Shown: one piece after another, positions 35,729 to 46,366 of the stretch | How positions within the stretch are numbered: the first letter of the stretch is position 1 | Layout of the letters: each line of letters begins with the position of its first letter | Made by a program: the position numbers and the translations under genes | The notes under the pieces: generated by a model | Told to the model about the DNA's origin: nothing | Databases searched by the model: none | What the model saw: the letters and a program-made list of their open reading frames with translations, nothing else | Assembly (NCBI RefSeq): GCF_900455735.1 | Contig: NZ_UAUI01000025.1 | Coordinates: forward strand, 62,001 to 126,000 | Reading direction: 5' to 3' | DNA from: Rhodococcus wratislaviensis | Lineage (GTDB): Bacteria; Actinomycetota; Actinomycetes; Mycobacteriales; Mycobacteriaceae | Length of the DNA stretch: 64,000 nt

Positions 35729-36064
35729 GTGGTGAACTTTTCCCGCGTACTGCGCTCCGCCGTCACGGGCCCGACCTTTCGGTGGACCTCCGCACCGAGT
35801 GGCACCGCCCGCCACCCGATCAGCATCACCACGGCGTCGGTGTCCCTCGAACAACAGCATCGGGTACGGGTGCGCAGATACGTGATCGTGACGTCGTTCA
35901 GGATTCTCGCGTTCGTGCTGTCGGCGGTGGTCTACGGACTTACCAATAACCCCTGGGTGGCTGTGGCGATCATCGGCGTGGCGTTTCCCCTGCCGTGGAT
36001 CATTGCCCTGATCGTCGACGACCTGCCACCGTGGGAGAAGGACGAGTCCCACGGTACCGGCTGA
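35729..36064 (+). CDS. DUF3099 family membrane protein
   Basis: A 111-residue protein. The N-terminal 45 residues contain the DUF3099-type ITTASVSLEQQHRVRVRRY. Two hydrophobic helices follow (about 52-70 and 74-95), then a short acidic tail. Function unknown; the family is restricted to actinobacteria. The start is GTG 35729 or the next codon. Its promoter lies in the 156-base region shared with the acyl-CoA oxidase gene, where I see no clear operator. Confidence 0.75.
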   Translation: MVNFSRVLRSAVTGPTFRWTSAPSGTARHPISITTASVSLEQQHRVRVRRYVIVTSFRILAFVLSAVVYGLTNNPWVAVAIIGVAFPLPWIIALIVDDLPPWEKDESHGTG

Positions 36065-36082
36065 GGCGTCTGACCGGAACGA

Positions 36083-36586
36083 TCACCAGAAGCGACTCCC
36101 GGACCCACCCTTGAACGGGCCCACCACCCGATCGGTGATCCACCCGCCGTAGAAGCCCCCCGTCTGGGGCCGAACCCGCTCGCCGTCGACGAAACAGCCG
36201 TCCATCGATCCCGGCATGACCGCAACGTGCCCGACGAGAGATTCGTACCCGGCGACCGGCCGGGGATAGTGCCACGCCGCACGCTCGGCGACGTGTCCGC
36301 CAGCGACGACGTCGAAATAATCCGCCCGCCCCTTCCACTCGCACACCGTGCTCCCGGCAACCGGACGCAAGACCCCCTCGGCGAAACACGTGCGCGGCAG
36401 GTAGTACGTCGGCGGGTGGCTCGTCTCGAGCAGGCGCAGCGGGTTGCGTGTGCGTGCGACGAGGTGCCCGCCGAACCGCACCTCCACCAACTCGCCGCTC
36501 TGCTGGACCACGGGTGGCCGCGGGTAGTCCCACACCGATTCCTGTCCCGGACCGACGGGGTCCGGGATCGGGCGGCCGCTCGTCAC
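36083..36586 (-). CDS. DUF427 domain protein
   Basis: A 167-residue soluble protein of the DUF427 family: YPRPPVVQQSGELVEVRFGG, then SHPPTYYLPR and CEWKGRADYFDV, which form the conserved core, and HYPRP later. The family fold is a small beta structure, sometimes fused to nucleotidyl or glycoside enzymes; function unknown. It is convergent with DUF3099 and follows the hydrolase gene in the same direction with a 75-base gap. GTG start. Confidence 0.85.
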   Translation of the reverse strand: MTSGRPIPDPVGPGQESVWDYPRPPVVQQSGELVEVRFGGHLVARTRNPLRLLETSHPPTYYLPRTCFAEGVLRPVAGSTVCEWKGRADYFDVVAGGHVAERAAWHYPRPVAGYESLVGHVAVMPGSMDGCFVDGERVRPQTGGFYGGWITDRVVGPFKGGSGSRFW

Positions 36587-36661
36587 GGGAGGTCCGCCGA
36601 CGAGGGCCGATTCGTCAGCCGGGCGGCCTTCGCTGCCGGAAACATGCGCGGACCAGCCGAG

Positions 36662-37516
36662 TCAGGCCGAGGTGCTGATCGTCGCGAGGTACCCCACGGG
36701 ATCGCGCCAGAAGGCGGTGATCAGGTCGGCGAGTCCGGCGGGGTCGGCGATCAGTGGTGTGATGTGGCCGGCGCCGTCCACCGTGGTGGCCGCGGCGTGC
36801 GGCATCGTCGCCGCGGCGGCCCGTGCCTGCTCGATGGAGATCATCGTGTCTGCGCGGGGTACGACCATCAGCGTCGGCGCCCCGATCCGGGGCAGGAGGG
36901 GGTCCAGCCCCTTGCGGTGCAGCATGATCGATTGCATCGCCTGGTGCATGCCACGTCGTGGTGCCTGCCGGAGAGTGCGTGAGACGGCCCGGAACTGTTG
37001 CGGGTGCGTTCGTGAGAGTTCCTTGCCGAGAAGGACGTTCATCACCGCATTCGTGAGCGGTGGAATCGGCCCGGCGATGCGGTAGGCCCATACCATCGGC
37101 ACGATCCTGGCGCGTTCTCTGCGGGTGAGGGCCTGGGTCGGTGTCCCGATGGTGATCACGGTGCGGCACCGGTCGGGAGTGTGGGCGGCCGCGACGAGTC
37201 CGACGTGTCCACCCCAGGCGTTGCCCACCCAGTCGACGGGCTCGGTGACGTCGAGTGCGTCGAGGACGGCAATTGCCGCCTCCGCACACTCCTCCATCGT
37301 GAACCGCCGCTGCACGGCGGTGCCGGCTCCGTGGCCGGGTCCGTCGATCGAGATCAACTGCCGGTCTGCGACCAGATGGCTGCGCAGGGGCGCCCACGTC
37401 GTCGAGTCGACGAAAAGGCTGTGCCACAGCACGGTCGGCGGTCCGTTGCCGGTGACGTGGACGGCGAGGTTCCCGACGCTCGTCGGGATGGTCCGGGTGA
37501 TCGAGTGTGTGTCCAT
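36662..37516 (-). CDS. Alpha/beta hydrolase-fold protein lacking the nucleophile Ser
   Basis: About 284 residues with the alpha/beta hydrolase layout: LWHSLFVDSTTW (oxyanion loop), IDGPGHG, then the nucleophile elbow reads GNAWGG in place of G-x-S-x-G, with Ala replacing Ser. The acid (VVPRADTM) and His (GAGHITPL) positions are present. It may therefore be non-hydrolytic (ligand binding or lyase), or use another residue. ATG 37516 is taken; the frame also opens at TTG 37528. It is divergent from a MarR regulator across a dyad operator, which probably controls both. Confidence 0.82.
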   Translation of the reverse strand: MDTHSITRTIPTSVGNLAVHVTGNGPPTVLWHSLFVDSTTWAPLRSHLVADRQLISIDGPGHGAGTAVQRRFTMEECAEAAIAVLDALDVTEPVDWVGNAWGGHVGLVAAAHTPDRCRTVITIGTPTQALTRRERARIVPMVWAYRIAGPIPPLTNAVMNVLLGKELSRTHPQQFRAVSRTLRQAPRRGMHQAMQSIMLHRKGLDPLLPRIGAPTLMVVPRADTMISIEQARAAAATMPHAAATTVDGAGHITPLIADPAGLADLITAFWRDPVGYLATISTSA

Positions 37517-37555
37517 GGGATGTCCCAAATGCGTGGGTTCGAGTTTGCTTCGGAA

Positions 37556-37569
37556 ACCGAAACTTCGGT
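37556..37569. promoter_or_regulatory. Dyad operator between hydrolase and MarR genes
   Basis: ACCGAA-AC-TTCGGT is a perfect 6-2-6 palindrome in the 75-base divergent region, followed by a related GGTAACCG half. MarR proteins typically bind such short dyads at their own promoters. Confidence 0.6.
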
Positions 37570-37591
37570 AACCGTAGTATTCTCCTGTGTC

Positions 37592-38050
37592 ATGGAGCGG
37601 TCAAGAGGTCTGCCGTCCGATCGGCCGGCGGTGGGACAGTTACTGGTCCGATTGCTGCACGAGTTCCGCCGGGAGTTGAGCGAGCCCATGGCAGAGCGCG
37701 GTTACGGCGACATCCGCCCACCGCATCTGCAGATCTTCGGCAACATCGGCTGGGACGGGCGGCGGTTGACGGAGATCGCCTCCCGTGCCGAATTGAGTCT
37801 GTCCGCCGCGTCCGAACTCATCAACGATCTCGAGGATCTCGGGTACGTCGAACGGGTTCCGGACGCAACGGACCGGCGGGCGAAACTGGTTGTCCCGACC
37901 GCGCGGGGACGGCAGGCGCTGCAGGACGCCGCCGTGCGGGTCGCCGAGATCGAGCACCGCTGGGGCGGCATCGTCGGGCACGACCGGTTCGACGACGCCT
38001 GCTATCTGCTCAGTTCTCTGCTGGACGAGCTGAGTCCCGAGGATCGCTGA
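37592..38050 (+). CDS. MarR-family transcriptional regulator
   Basis: A 152-residue winged-helix regulator: LTEIASRAELSLSAASELIN (HTH, about 58-77) and wing RVPDATDRRAKLVVPTARG. MarR dimers usually repress a divergent gene and release DNA on binding a phenolic or lipophilic ligand. The divergent hydrolase-fold gene is the obvious target. A TATTCT hexamer eight bases before ATG 37592 may be its -10, implying a nearly leaderless mRNA. The 3' end overlaps the convergent Lrp gene by 41 bases. Confidence 0.88.
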   Translation: MERSRGLPSDRPAVGQLLVRLLHEFRRELSEPMAERGYGDIRPPHLQIFGNIGWDGRRLTEIASRAELSLSAASELINDLEDLGYVERVPDATDRRAKLVVPTARGRQALQDAAVRVAEIEHRWGGIVGHDRFDDACYLLSSLLDELSPEDR

Positions 38051-38525
38051 CAGGGGGCGGCGGGACCGCGGCGCGGACGAGCTGGTCGTGACGCAGGGCG
38101 ATCTGGGTCTGTGTCGCGATGACGGTCGACGAGCGAAGGACGTTGTGCCCGTCCACGATCGAGTTGATCACCCGCTGCAGGTCGGCGTGGGTGCGCGCCA
38201 CCACGCGGACCAGGACGTCGCCGGCTCCGGTGATCGTGTGTGCCTCGAGAACTTCGGGGATGGCGGTCAGGTGCTCGACGACCGCGGCGTGCCCGTTGCC
38301 CTGGGCGATCTCGAGGGTGGCGAACGCGACCACCGGAAACCCCAGTGCGTCCGGGTCGAGAGTCGGTGCCGAACTGGTGATCACGCCGGTGCGTTCGAGG
38401 CGGTCGAGTCGCGCCTGAACGGTGCCGCGCGCCACTCCCAGGCGTCGCGACGCCTCGAGCACGCCAACCTTCGGCTCGGTATGCAGTAGGTCGAGCAGTG
38501 CGGCGTCGAGTTGATCGATGCTCAT
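38010..38525 (-). CDS. Lrp/AsnC-family regulator
   Basis: A 171-residue Lrp/AsnC protein: N-terminal HTH (LDAALLDLLHTEPKVGVLEA, RRLGVARGTVQARLDRLERT) and a C-terminal RAM ligand-binding domain (PVVAFATLEIAQ, ITGAGDVLVRVVAR). Such regulators bind amino acids and assemble into octamers. It is divergent from hpd, and control of tyrosine/phenylalanine catabolism by an aromatic amino acid is the natural reading. ATG 38525 starts the conserved MSIDQLD; CAGGGA lies a few bases upstream. Confidence 0.9.
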   Translation of the reverse strand: MSIDQLDAALLDLLHTEPKVGVLEASRRLGVARGTVQARLDRLERTGVITSSAPTLDPDALGFPVVAFATLEIAQGNGHAAVVEHLTAIPEVLEAHTITGAGDVLVRVVARTHADLQRVINSIVDGHNVLRSSTVIATQTQIALRHDQLVRAAVPPPPVSDPRDSARPAEN

Positions 38526-38637
38526 GGCGTCCCTGGTCAATATGTAGGGTCGATCCGTATTTTCATCCAGCATTCTGTACAGATTGAACAGCGTCAAGAG
38601 GCGCCGTTGCGCAGTGGTGTGAGCTGGATCACAGTAA

Positions 38638-39849
<1,212 letters not shown>

Positions 39850-39882
39850 ACCTCCGACCGGCACGCAGTGCATCATCGACTG

Positions 39883-40647
39883 ATGGATGACACGGGTCGG
39901 GGAACGTTCGCAGGGAAAGTCGCTCTCGTCACCGGAGCATCCTCGGGGCTCGGACGGGCCGTAGCTCGGCTCCTCACCGACCGGGGAGCTCGCGTCTTCG
40001 GGGTCGCTCGGGACGGGGATGCGCTGCGGCAGGCCATGATCGACATCGCCGGACCGGAGGCGGCGGCACACTGTGCGCCGGCGGACGTCGCGTCGCCGGA
40101 CGCGTGCAGCGCGGCCGTGGCAGCCTGCGTCTCCGGGCTCGGCGGTCTCGACGTCCTGATCAACGTCGCCGGTTCGCACACCCTCCGGCACACCGCGGAC
40201 GTCACGGACGACGACTGGGCACGTGACCTCGCCGTGAACCTGAACGGGCCGTTCTACCTGTCGCGGGCAGCACTGCCGCATCTGCTCGAACGCGGAGGCA
40301 ACATCGTCAACGTCGCGTCGGTCGCCGGGCTGGAGGGGCAGGCGTACTCGGCCGGCTACTGCGCCGCCAAGCACGGACTGGTCGGCCTCACCCGCGCGAT
40401 GGCGCTCGAGTTCACCGGCACACCGCTCCGGGTCAACGCCGTCTGCCCGGGCGGGATGATGACGCCGCAGGTCACGAATTTCGCGTTCCCCGACGGTGTC
40501 GATTTCGATCTGGTCATGAAGTCGGCCTCCCCGCGAGGGCTGATGGAACCCGAGGACGTGGCGAAGACGGTGGCCTTCCTCGCATCCGACGACGCCTCCG
40601 CCATCCACGGAGCCGTGTACTCGGTGGACAACGGGAAGATGGCATGA
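39883..40647 (+). CDS. Short-chain dehydrogenase/reductase
   Basis: A classical SDR of about 254 residues: cofactor loop VTGASSGLGRAV, NVAG at strand 4, and catalytic Ser (VNVASVAGLEG) with Tyr-x3-Lys (YCAAKHG). It oxidises or reduces an alcohol or ketone with NAD(P)(H). ATG 39883 is used; a GTG at 39868 is an alternative. It follows hpd by about 33 bases and overlaps the VOC gene by four bases, so all three are probably expressed together. The substrate is unknown. Confidence 0.88.
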   Translation: MDDTGRGTFAGKVALVTGASSGLGRAVARLLTDRGARVFGVARDGDALRQAMIDIAGPEAAAHCAPADVASPDACSAAVAACVSGLGGLDVLINVAGSHTLRHTADVTDDDWARDLAVNLNGPFYLSRAALPHLLERGGNIVNVASVAGLEGQAYSAGYCAAKHGLVGLTRAMALEFTGTPLRVNAVCPGGMMTPQVTNFAFPDGVDFDLVMKSASPRGLMEPEDVAKTVAFLASDDASAIHGAVYSVDNGKMA

Positions 40648-41156
40648 GTCTCGTCGAAGGCCCGATTCTCCAGATCTGCTGGGTCGTCGACGACATCGAG
40701 TCGGCGGAGCGGTACTTCACGGAACAGCTGGGCGTCGCGCGATGGTTGCGGCTCCCGGGCGTGCACTTCGGACCCGAGCACTGCACGTACCGCGGGCAGC
40801 CCGCCGACTACGTGGTCCACGTGTCGCTCGGATATGCCGGCGGACAGCAGTTGGAACTGATCCAACCGGTGTCGGGACGCAACCTCTATACGGAACAGCT
40901 GGAGACGAGCGGTCCCGGCGTCCATCACGTGGCCTGGGTTCCCGAAGACTTCGAGGCCACCCTCGCCGAGGCCGGGCGCCGGGGACTGCCGGTGGTGCAG
41001 CGGGGCCGGTTCGAGGGCGTCGGGATGGAGTTCGCGTACCTCGAGGGCGGCCCGCTCGGCGGATACGTGGAACTGATGAAACTGTCCGAGGAGATGCGGG
41101 CGATGTTCGCCTCGCTCGTCCCCGAATCGCCCGGCGCGACCGATCGGGCAGAGTGA
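40644..41156 (+). CDS. Glyoxalase/VOC superfamily protein
   Basis: A 170-residue vicinal-oxygen-chelate protein with two beta-alpha-beta3 modules: [20 protein letters not shown] and [18 protein letters not shown]. Candidate metal residues are Glu in QLELIQP, His in GVHHVAWV and Glu in GYVELMK. It resembles methylmalonyl-CoA epimerase or lactoylglutathione-lyase-type proteins. Its coupling to the SDR and to hpd hints at processing of an aromatic-derived metabolite; this is inference. Confidence 0.83.
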   Translation: MSLVEGPILQICWVVDDIESAERYFTEQLGVARWLRLPGVHFGPEHCTYRGQPADYVVHVSLGYAGGQQLELIQPVSGRNLYTEQLETSGPGVHHVAWVPEDFEATLAEAGRRGLPVVQRGRFEGVGMEFAYLEGGPLGGYVELMKLSEEMRAMFASLVPESPGATDRAE

Positions 41157-41217
41157 TCCTGGCCACCCACTACACCCTGTCGTTGGCAAATTCGACAGAA
41201 CTGGGACACTGGAGGCC

Positions 41218-42543
41218 GTGACTGTTTCCTCCGGTGACCCCGACGTGCACGCATCCCGCTCCGCCCAGCTCTTCGAAAGGGCTGATCTGGTCATTCCCGG
41301 CGGCGTCAACTCCCCGGTGCGGGCCTTCCACTCGGTCGGCGGCACCCCGCGGTTCATCAGGGAAGCGTCCGGTTACACGCTCACCGACGTCGACGGCAAC
41401 GACTACGTCGACCTCATCTGCTCCTGGGGGCCGATGATCCTCGGGCACGCGCACCCCGCCGTCGTCGAGGCCGTGCAGAAGGCGGCCGCCACCGGCCTGT
41501 CGTTCGGCGCGCCCACCGAAGGCGAGATCGAACTGGCCGAGGAGATCGTCGGCCGGGTCGCGCCGGTGGAGAAGGTGCGCCTGGTCAACTCCGGCACCGA
41601 AGCCACCATGAGCGCCGTCCGCCTCGCCCGCGGATTCACCGGCCGAACCAAGGTCCTCAAGTTCTCCGGCTGCTACCACGGACACGTCGACGCGCTGCTG
41701 GCCGACGCCGGCTCGGGACTCGCCACGTTCGGCCTCCCGACATCGCCCGGCGTGACGGGCGCGCAGGCCGAGGACACCATCGTCGTCCCGTACAACGACC
41801 TCGACGCCGTCGCCCAGGCCTTCGCCGCGAACGAGGGTCAGATCGCGTGCGTCATCACCGAGGCCGCCGCGGGCAACATGGGCGCCGTGGCGCCGCTGCC
41901 CGGATTCAACGAGGGCCTGCGGAAGCTGACCAGCGACAACGGCGCGCTGCTCATCATGGACGAGGTGATGACCGGATTCCGCGTCAGCTCCGCCGGCTGG
42001 TTCGGACTCGACCGCGTCGCCGGTGACCTCTACACGTTCGGCAAGGTGATGAGCGGTGGTCTGCCCGCCGCCGCATTCGGTGGCCGCGCCGACGTCATGG
42101 CACACCTCGCCCCGGCCGGACCCGTCTACCAGGCAGGCACCCTGTCCGGGAACCCCGTCGCCGTCGCAGCCGGGCTCGCCAGCCTGCGCGCCGCGGACCA
42201 GGGCGTGTACGACGCACTCGAGCGCAACAGCGCCACCCTGCGGACCCTGCTGTCCGACGCGCTGACCGCCGAGAGCGTGCCGCACCGGGTGCAGACCGCG
42301 GGCACGATGCTCAGTGTGTTCTTCAGCGAGGACCCGGTGACCAACTACGCCGAGGCCAAGGCCGCCCAGACCTGGCGTTTCCCGGCGTTCTTCCACGGAC
42401 TGCTCTCGCGCGGGGTGTACCCGCCGCCGAGCGCGTTCGAGGCGTGGTTCGTCTCCGCCGCTATGGACGACAGAGCGTTCTCGATCATCGCCGACGCCCT
42501 GCCGCACGCCGCGAAGGCCGCCGCCGCGGCCGTCCAGCCCTGA
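41218..42543 (+). CDS. hemL: Glutamate-1-semialdehyde 2,1-aminomutase
   Basis: A 441-residue PLP enzyme that makes 5-aminolevulinate from glutamate-1-semialdehyde, completing the C5 route started by HemA. PLP-binding Lys266 lies in [11 protein letters not shown], and the cofactor Asp238 in LLIMDEV. Family signatures [21 protein letters not shown] and GCYHGHVD are intact. GTG 41218 is directly preceded by GGAGGCC, so the ribosome site is very close. It leads the run hemL-phosphatase-ccsX-ccdA-resB-ccsB, linking heme supply with cytochrome c assembly. Confidence 0.97.
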   Translation: MTVSSGDPDVHASRSAQLFERADLVIPGGVNSPVRAFHSVGGTPRFIREASGYTLTDVDGNDYVDLICSWGPMILGHAHPAVVEAVQKAAATGLSFGAPTEGEIELAEEIVGRVAPVEKVRLVNSGTEATMSAVRLARGFTGRTKVLKFSGCYHGHVDALLADAGSGLATFGLPTSPGVTGAQAEDTIVVPYNDLDAVAQAFAANEGQIACVITEAAAGNMGAVAPLPGFNEGLRKLTSDNGALLIMDEVMTGFRVSSAGWFGLDRVAGDLYTFGKVMSGGLPAAAFGGRADVMAHLAPAGPVYQAGTLSGNPVAVAAGLASLRAADQGVYDALERNSATLRTLLSDALTAESVPHRVQTAGTMLSVFFSEDPVTNYAEAKAAQTWRFPAFFHGLLSRGVYPPPSAFEAWFVSAAMDDRAFSIIADALPHAAKAAAAAVQP

Positions 42544-42622
42544 CGTGTCGTCCCCCCTCGCGGCCGGTAGCCCCGCCGCCGACACCCACCCGACCTCCCG
42601 TCCCGACCCGAGGAACCCCAAC

Positions 42623-43282
42623 GTGACCGAAGCCGATCATCCCGACCACACACAGACCCGCACCATCGTGCACGTGCTCCGGCACGGCGAGGTGCACAAC
42701 CCGCGCGGAATCCTCTACGGCAGGCTCCCCGGGTTCCGGCTGTCGGTGACGGGTGAGGCGCAGGCCCGCGCGGTGGCGTCGGTGCTGGCCAAGCACGACA
42801 TCACGCACGTGGTGTCCTCGCCGCTGCAGCGGGCGCAGGAGACGGCGGTTCCGATCGCCGACGCGCACGGCGTCGAGATCGCGACCGACGAGAACCTCAT
42901 CGAGGCGGGCAACGAATTCGAGGGCCTCAAGGTGTCCGTCGGCGACGGCGCGCTGTCCCGGCCCCGGCACTGGTGGAAACTGCGCGACCCGTTCACACCG
43001 TCCTGGGGCGAGCCGTACCTGCAGATCGCGCACCGCATGCTGGCCGCCGTCAACAGCGCCCGCGTGTCGGCGGTGGGCCACGAGGCCGTCGTCGTCAGCC
43101 ACCAACTCCCCGTCTGGACCCTCCGCCGGTTCCTGCAGGGGGAGCGGCTGTGGCACGACCCGCGGCACCGTCAGTGCGGTCTCGCGTCGCTGACCTCCCT
43201 CGTCTACGAGGGCGACACCCTCATCGACATCGTGTACTCGGAGCCCGCGGGCGCGTCGGATCCGAGGGTGACCGGGGCATGA
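42623..43282 (+). CDS. Histidine phosphatase family protein (Rv0525-like)
   Basis: A 219-residue histidine phosphatase: phospho-His motif VLRHGEVHNP, SSPLQRAQETA, and second His in VVSHQLPVW. Unlike gpmA it lacks the dPGM-specific blocks, so it is a phosphatase of unknown substrate. GTG 42623 has GAGGAA eight bases upstream; the frame opens at 42545, right after hemL, but those 26 residues are disordered. The stop overlaps ccsX by four bases. Conserved before the ccs genes in mycobacteria (Rv0525). Confidence 0.85.
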   Translation: MTEADHPDHTQTRTIVHVLRHGEVHNPRGILYGRLPGFRLSVTGEAQARAVASVLAKHDITHVVSSPLQRAQETAVPIADAHGVEIATDENLIEAGNEFEGLKVSVGDGALSRPRHWWKLRDPFTPSWGEPYLQIAHRMLAAVNSARVSAVGHEAVVVSHQLPVWTLRRFLQGERLWHDPRHRQCGLASLTSLVYEGDTLIDIVYSEPAGASDPRVTGA

Positions 43283-43878
43283 GTCGGGGGCGCTTCGCCG
43301 GGCTTCTCGCGGTGATCTGTACGGCCGCGGTGTCGCTGTCGGCGTGTGCGTCCGGCGACGACGCCGTGGCTCAGGGCGGCACGTTCGACTTCGTGTCGCC
43401 GGGCGGGCAGACGGAGATCTTCTACGACCCGCCTGCCGACCGCGGCACCATCGGCACGGTGTCCGGACCCGACCTGATGACCGAGGGCAAGACCACCTCG
43501 CTCGACGATTTCGCGGGGCAGGTGGTGGTCCTCAACGTGTGGGGGCAGTGGTGCGGCCCGTGCCGGGGTGAGGCGAACGACCTCGAGCAGGTGCACGAGG
43601 AAACCAAGGATCAGGGAGTGTCGTTCCTCGGGATCAACGTGCGGGACAACCAGCAGGACAAGGCGCAGGACTTCGTGATCGACAACAAGGTGTCGTATCC
43701 GTCGATCTACGACCCCGCCATGCGGACGATGATCGCGCTGGGGCAGAACTACCCCACGAGCGTCATCCCCACCACGATCGTGCTCGACCGGGAACACCGC
43801 GTGGCCGCCGTGTTCCTCAAGGAACTGCTCGCCGAGGACCTGAAGCCGGTGGTCGAACGGGTGGCGCAGGAATCGTGA
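43279..43878 (+). CDS. ccsX: Thioredoxin-like lipoprotein for cytochrome c maturation (CcsX/ResA)
   Basis: A 199-residue lipoprotein. The signal peptide ends with lipobox LSAC (Cys23). The thioredoxin fold has redox motif [11 protein letters not shown] (Cys92, Cys95). It works outside the membrane to keep apocytochrome c heme-binding cysteines reduced, using electrons from CcdA encoded next. The stop overlaps ccdA by four bases. Ortholog of Rv0526. Confidence 0.93.
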   Translation: MSRGRFAGLLAVICTAAVSLSACASGDDAVAQGGTFDFVSPGGQTEIFYDPPADRGTIGTVSGPDLMTEGKTTSLDDFAGQVVVLNVWGQWCGPCRGEANDLEQVHEETKDQGVSFLGINVRDNQQDKAQDFVIDNKVSYPSIYDPAMRTMIALGQNYPTSVIPTTIVLDREHRVAAVFLKELLAEDLKPVVERVAQES

Positions 43879-44705
43879 GCACCAGCACCACCCTTCTCGC
43901 CGGCGGCGTCGGCGACGCCTTCCAGTCCACCGCGGCATCCGGGCCGCTGCTGCTCGCGCTCGGCGCGTGCGTCCTCGCCGGTCTGGTGTCGTTCGCATCG
44001 CCGTGCGTCGTGCCCCTCGTTCCCGGATACCTGTCCTACCTCGCGGGTGTGGTCGGTGCGGACGCCCCGGCCGTCACCGCGGAGGAGGCGGCCACCCGCA
44101 CGAAGACGGTCGCCGACGGACGGCTGCGGGTCGCGGGCGCCGCGGCCCTGTTCGTCGCCGGTTTCACCGTGGTGTTCGTGCTGGCCACCGCGTCGGTGTT
44201 CGGCGCCATCTCGGCCCTCGCGATCAACCGCGACATCCTGATGCGGGTCGGCGGGGTGGTGACCATCGCCATGGGCCTGGTGTTCATCGGCCTGATCCCG
44301 GCCCTGCAGCGGGACACGAGGCTCGAGCCGCGCCGCATCTCCAGCCTGGCCGGGGCCCCGCTGCTCGGTGCCGTGTTCGCACTGGGCTGGACCCCGTGCC
44401 TCGGCCCGACCCTGGCGGGTGTCATCTCCCTGGCCGCAGGCACCGACGGTGCCACCGCCGCCCGCGGAGTGGCCCTGATCGTCGCGTACTGCCTCGGCCT
44501 CGGGTTGCCGTTCGTGATCCTGGCGCTCGGCTCGTCCCGCGCGCTGCGCGGTGTCGGCTGGCTGCGCCGCAACGCGCGCACCATTCAAATCTTCGGCGGA
44601 ATCATGCTGGTGGCCGTGGGCATCGCCCTCGTCACCGGCGCGTGGGACCAGTTCGTCGGCTGGGTTCGCGACGCCTTTATCTCGGAAGTGACTCTGCCGA
44701 TATGA
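43875..44705 (+). CDS. ccdA: Cytochrome c biogenesis thiol transporter CcdA
   Basis: A 276-residue membrane protein with six hydrophobic helices. The two redox cysteines are in [17 protein letters not shown] (helix 1) and [12 protein letters not shown] (helix 4), the CcdA signatures. It carries electrons from cytosolic thioredoxin to CcsX. GTG start overlaps ccsX; the end overlaps resB (ATGA). The four ccs genes are tightly coupled. Confidence 0.95.
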   Translation: MSTSTTLLAGGVGDAFQSTAASGPLLLALGACVLAGLVSFASPCVVPLVPGYLSYLAGVVGADAPAVTAEEAATRTKTVADGRLRVAGAAALFVAGFTVVFVLATASVFGAISALAINRDILMRVGGVVTIAMGLVFIGLIPALQRDTRLEPRRISSLAGAPLLGAVFALGWTPCLGPTLAGVISLAAGTDGATAARGVALIVAYCLGLGLPFVILALGSSRALRGVGWLRRNARTIQIFGGIMLVAVGIALVTGAWDQFVGWVRDAFISEVTLPI

Positions 44706-46366
44706 GCGACACCCAGACCCCCGAGGCCCCGGAAGCCGCGCCGGTGCCCCGCCAATCGCTGCCGGGTCGCGCGTTCGCGGTCGTCCGCAACACCTGGCGC
44801 GGCCTGACGTCGATGCGCACGGCGCTGGTGCTGCTGTTCCTGCTGGCCCTCGCGGCCATTCCCGGCGCCCTGCTCCCGCAGCGCAGCCTCAACGCGGGCA
44901 AGGTCGACGAGTACATCTCGAACCGGCCGACCCTCGGTCCGTGGATGGACAAACTCGAGCTGTTCGACGTGTTCGGCAGCTTCTGGTTCACCGCGATCTA
45001 CGTCCTGCTGTTCATCTCCCTCGTCGGCTGCATCCTGCCGCGCTGCGTCGACCACGCGAAGGCGCTGCGCACCCGTCCGGTGCCTGCGCCGCGGAATCTC
45101 GCGCGACTGCCGCACCATCACGAGGACCGCGTCGACGAGACGCCGGAGGAACTCGCCGCCCGCATTCGCGCCCACCTGAAGGGGTGGCGGGTCGAGACGC
45201 GCGAGGGCGGGGAGCGCGCCGCGCATGACGGCGAGATCACCATCTCCGCGGAGAAGGGCTACTTCCGCGAACTCGGCAACCTGGTCTTCCACTTGTCGCT
45301 CGTCGCGTTGCTCGTCGCGATCGCCGTCGGCAAGCTGTTCGGCTACGAGGGCAACGTCATCGTGGTCGCCAACAACGGTCCCGGCTTCTGCACCACGTCG
45401 CCCGCGGTCTTCGACTCGTTCAAGGCGGGCAACACGCAGGACGGCACCGGCATGACACCGCTGTGCGTCAAGGTCAAGGACTTCGCGGCCGACTACCTCG
45501 ACAGCGGTCAGGCCGAGATGTTCACGTCCAACATCGCCTACCAGGCCGGTGACGACCTCGAGACGAACACGTGGCGGGACGGGCAGTTGCAGGTCAACCA
45601 CCCGCTGCGCGTCGAGGGTGACCGCGTCTACCTGCAGGGGCACGGGTACGCACCGACGTTCACCGTCACGTTCCCGAACGGGGAAACCCGCACCGAGACG
45701 CTGCAGTGGCGGCCCGACGACGCGACGACGTTCCTCAGCAGCGGCGCGATGCGGTTCGACCCGCCCGGCGGCATGTACACCGACACCGACGAGCGCCGGA
45801 AGAACCAGATCGCGATCGAGGGACTGTTCGCGCCGACCGCGCTGTTGCACGGCAATCTGCTGGCGTCGAGCTACCCGGCCATGAACGACCCGGCCGTCGC
45901 GATCGACATCTACAAGGGCGACACCGGCCTCGACACGGGCAATCCGCAGTCGCTGTTCTCGCTCAACACCGAATTGATCAACCAGGGCCGGCTCGTGAAG
46001 CAGGACCGGGTGAATCTGAAACCGGGGGAGAGTTCGACGCTGGCCGACGGCACCCAGGTGCGGTTCGACGGTGCCGTGGACTTCGTGAACCTGCAGGTGT
46101 CGCACGACCCGGCGCAGCAGTGGGTGCTGCTGTCGGCGCTGACGATGATGGCCGGACTGCTCGTCTCGCTGCTGGTCAAGCGTCGCCGCGTCTGGGCCCG
46201 CATCTACCCCGCGGACGCTTCCGATCTTGACCCACGACGTACTGTAGTAGAGCTTGGTGGACTCGCCCGGACCGATCAGGCCGGCTGGGGCGACGAGTTC
46301 GGCCGACTCTGCACCCGTCTGCTCACGGACGACACGAAGCCTGACGCGCAGGAGAGCCAACGATGA
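44702..46366 (+). CDS. resB: Cytochrome c biogenesis protein ResB (Ccs1)
   Basis: A 554-residue component of system II cytochrome c synthetase. Membrane helices lie at about 40-60, 93-113, 190-212 and near 475-495, with a large extracytoplasmic domain between the last two. With CcsB it delivers heme to apocytochrome c. Typical blocks are [39 protein letters not shown] and QDPA-type [14 protein letters not shown] overlaps ccdA, and the end overlaps ccsB. Ortholog of Rv0528. Confidence 0.94.
   Translation: MSDTQTPEAPEAAPVPRQSLPGRAFAVVRNTWRGLTSMRTALVLLFLLALAAIPGALLPQRSLNAGKVDEYISNRPTLGPWMDKLELFDVFGSFWFTAIYVLLFISLVGCILPRCVDHAKALRTRPVPAPRNLARLPHHHEDRVDETPEELAARIRAHLKGWRVETREGGERAAHDGEITISAEKGYFRELGNLVFHLSLVALLVAIAVGKLFGYEGNVIVVANNGPGFCTTSPAVFDSFKAGNTQDGTGMTPLCVKVKDFAADYLDSGQAEMFTSNIAYQAGDDLETNTWRDGQLQVNHPLRVEGDRVYLQGHGYAPTFTVTFPNGETRTETLQWRPDDATTFLSSGAMRFDPPGGMYTDTDERRKNQIAIEGLFAPTALLHGNLLASSYPAMNDPAVAIDIYKGDTGLDTGNPQSLFSLNTELINQGRLVKQDRVNLKPGESSTLADGTQVRFDGAVDFVNLQVSHDPAQQWVLLSALTMMAGLLVSLLVKRRRVWARIYPADASDLDPRRTVVELGGLARTDQAGWGDEFGRLCTRLLTDDTKPDAQESQR

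Noticed and set aside
36610-36620. A third copy of the palindromic element
   Set aside because: Only 11 bases of one arm are present and no opposing arm follows, so it cannot form the hairpin; kept as a possible remnant only.
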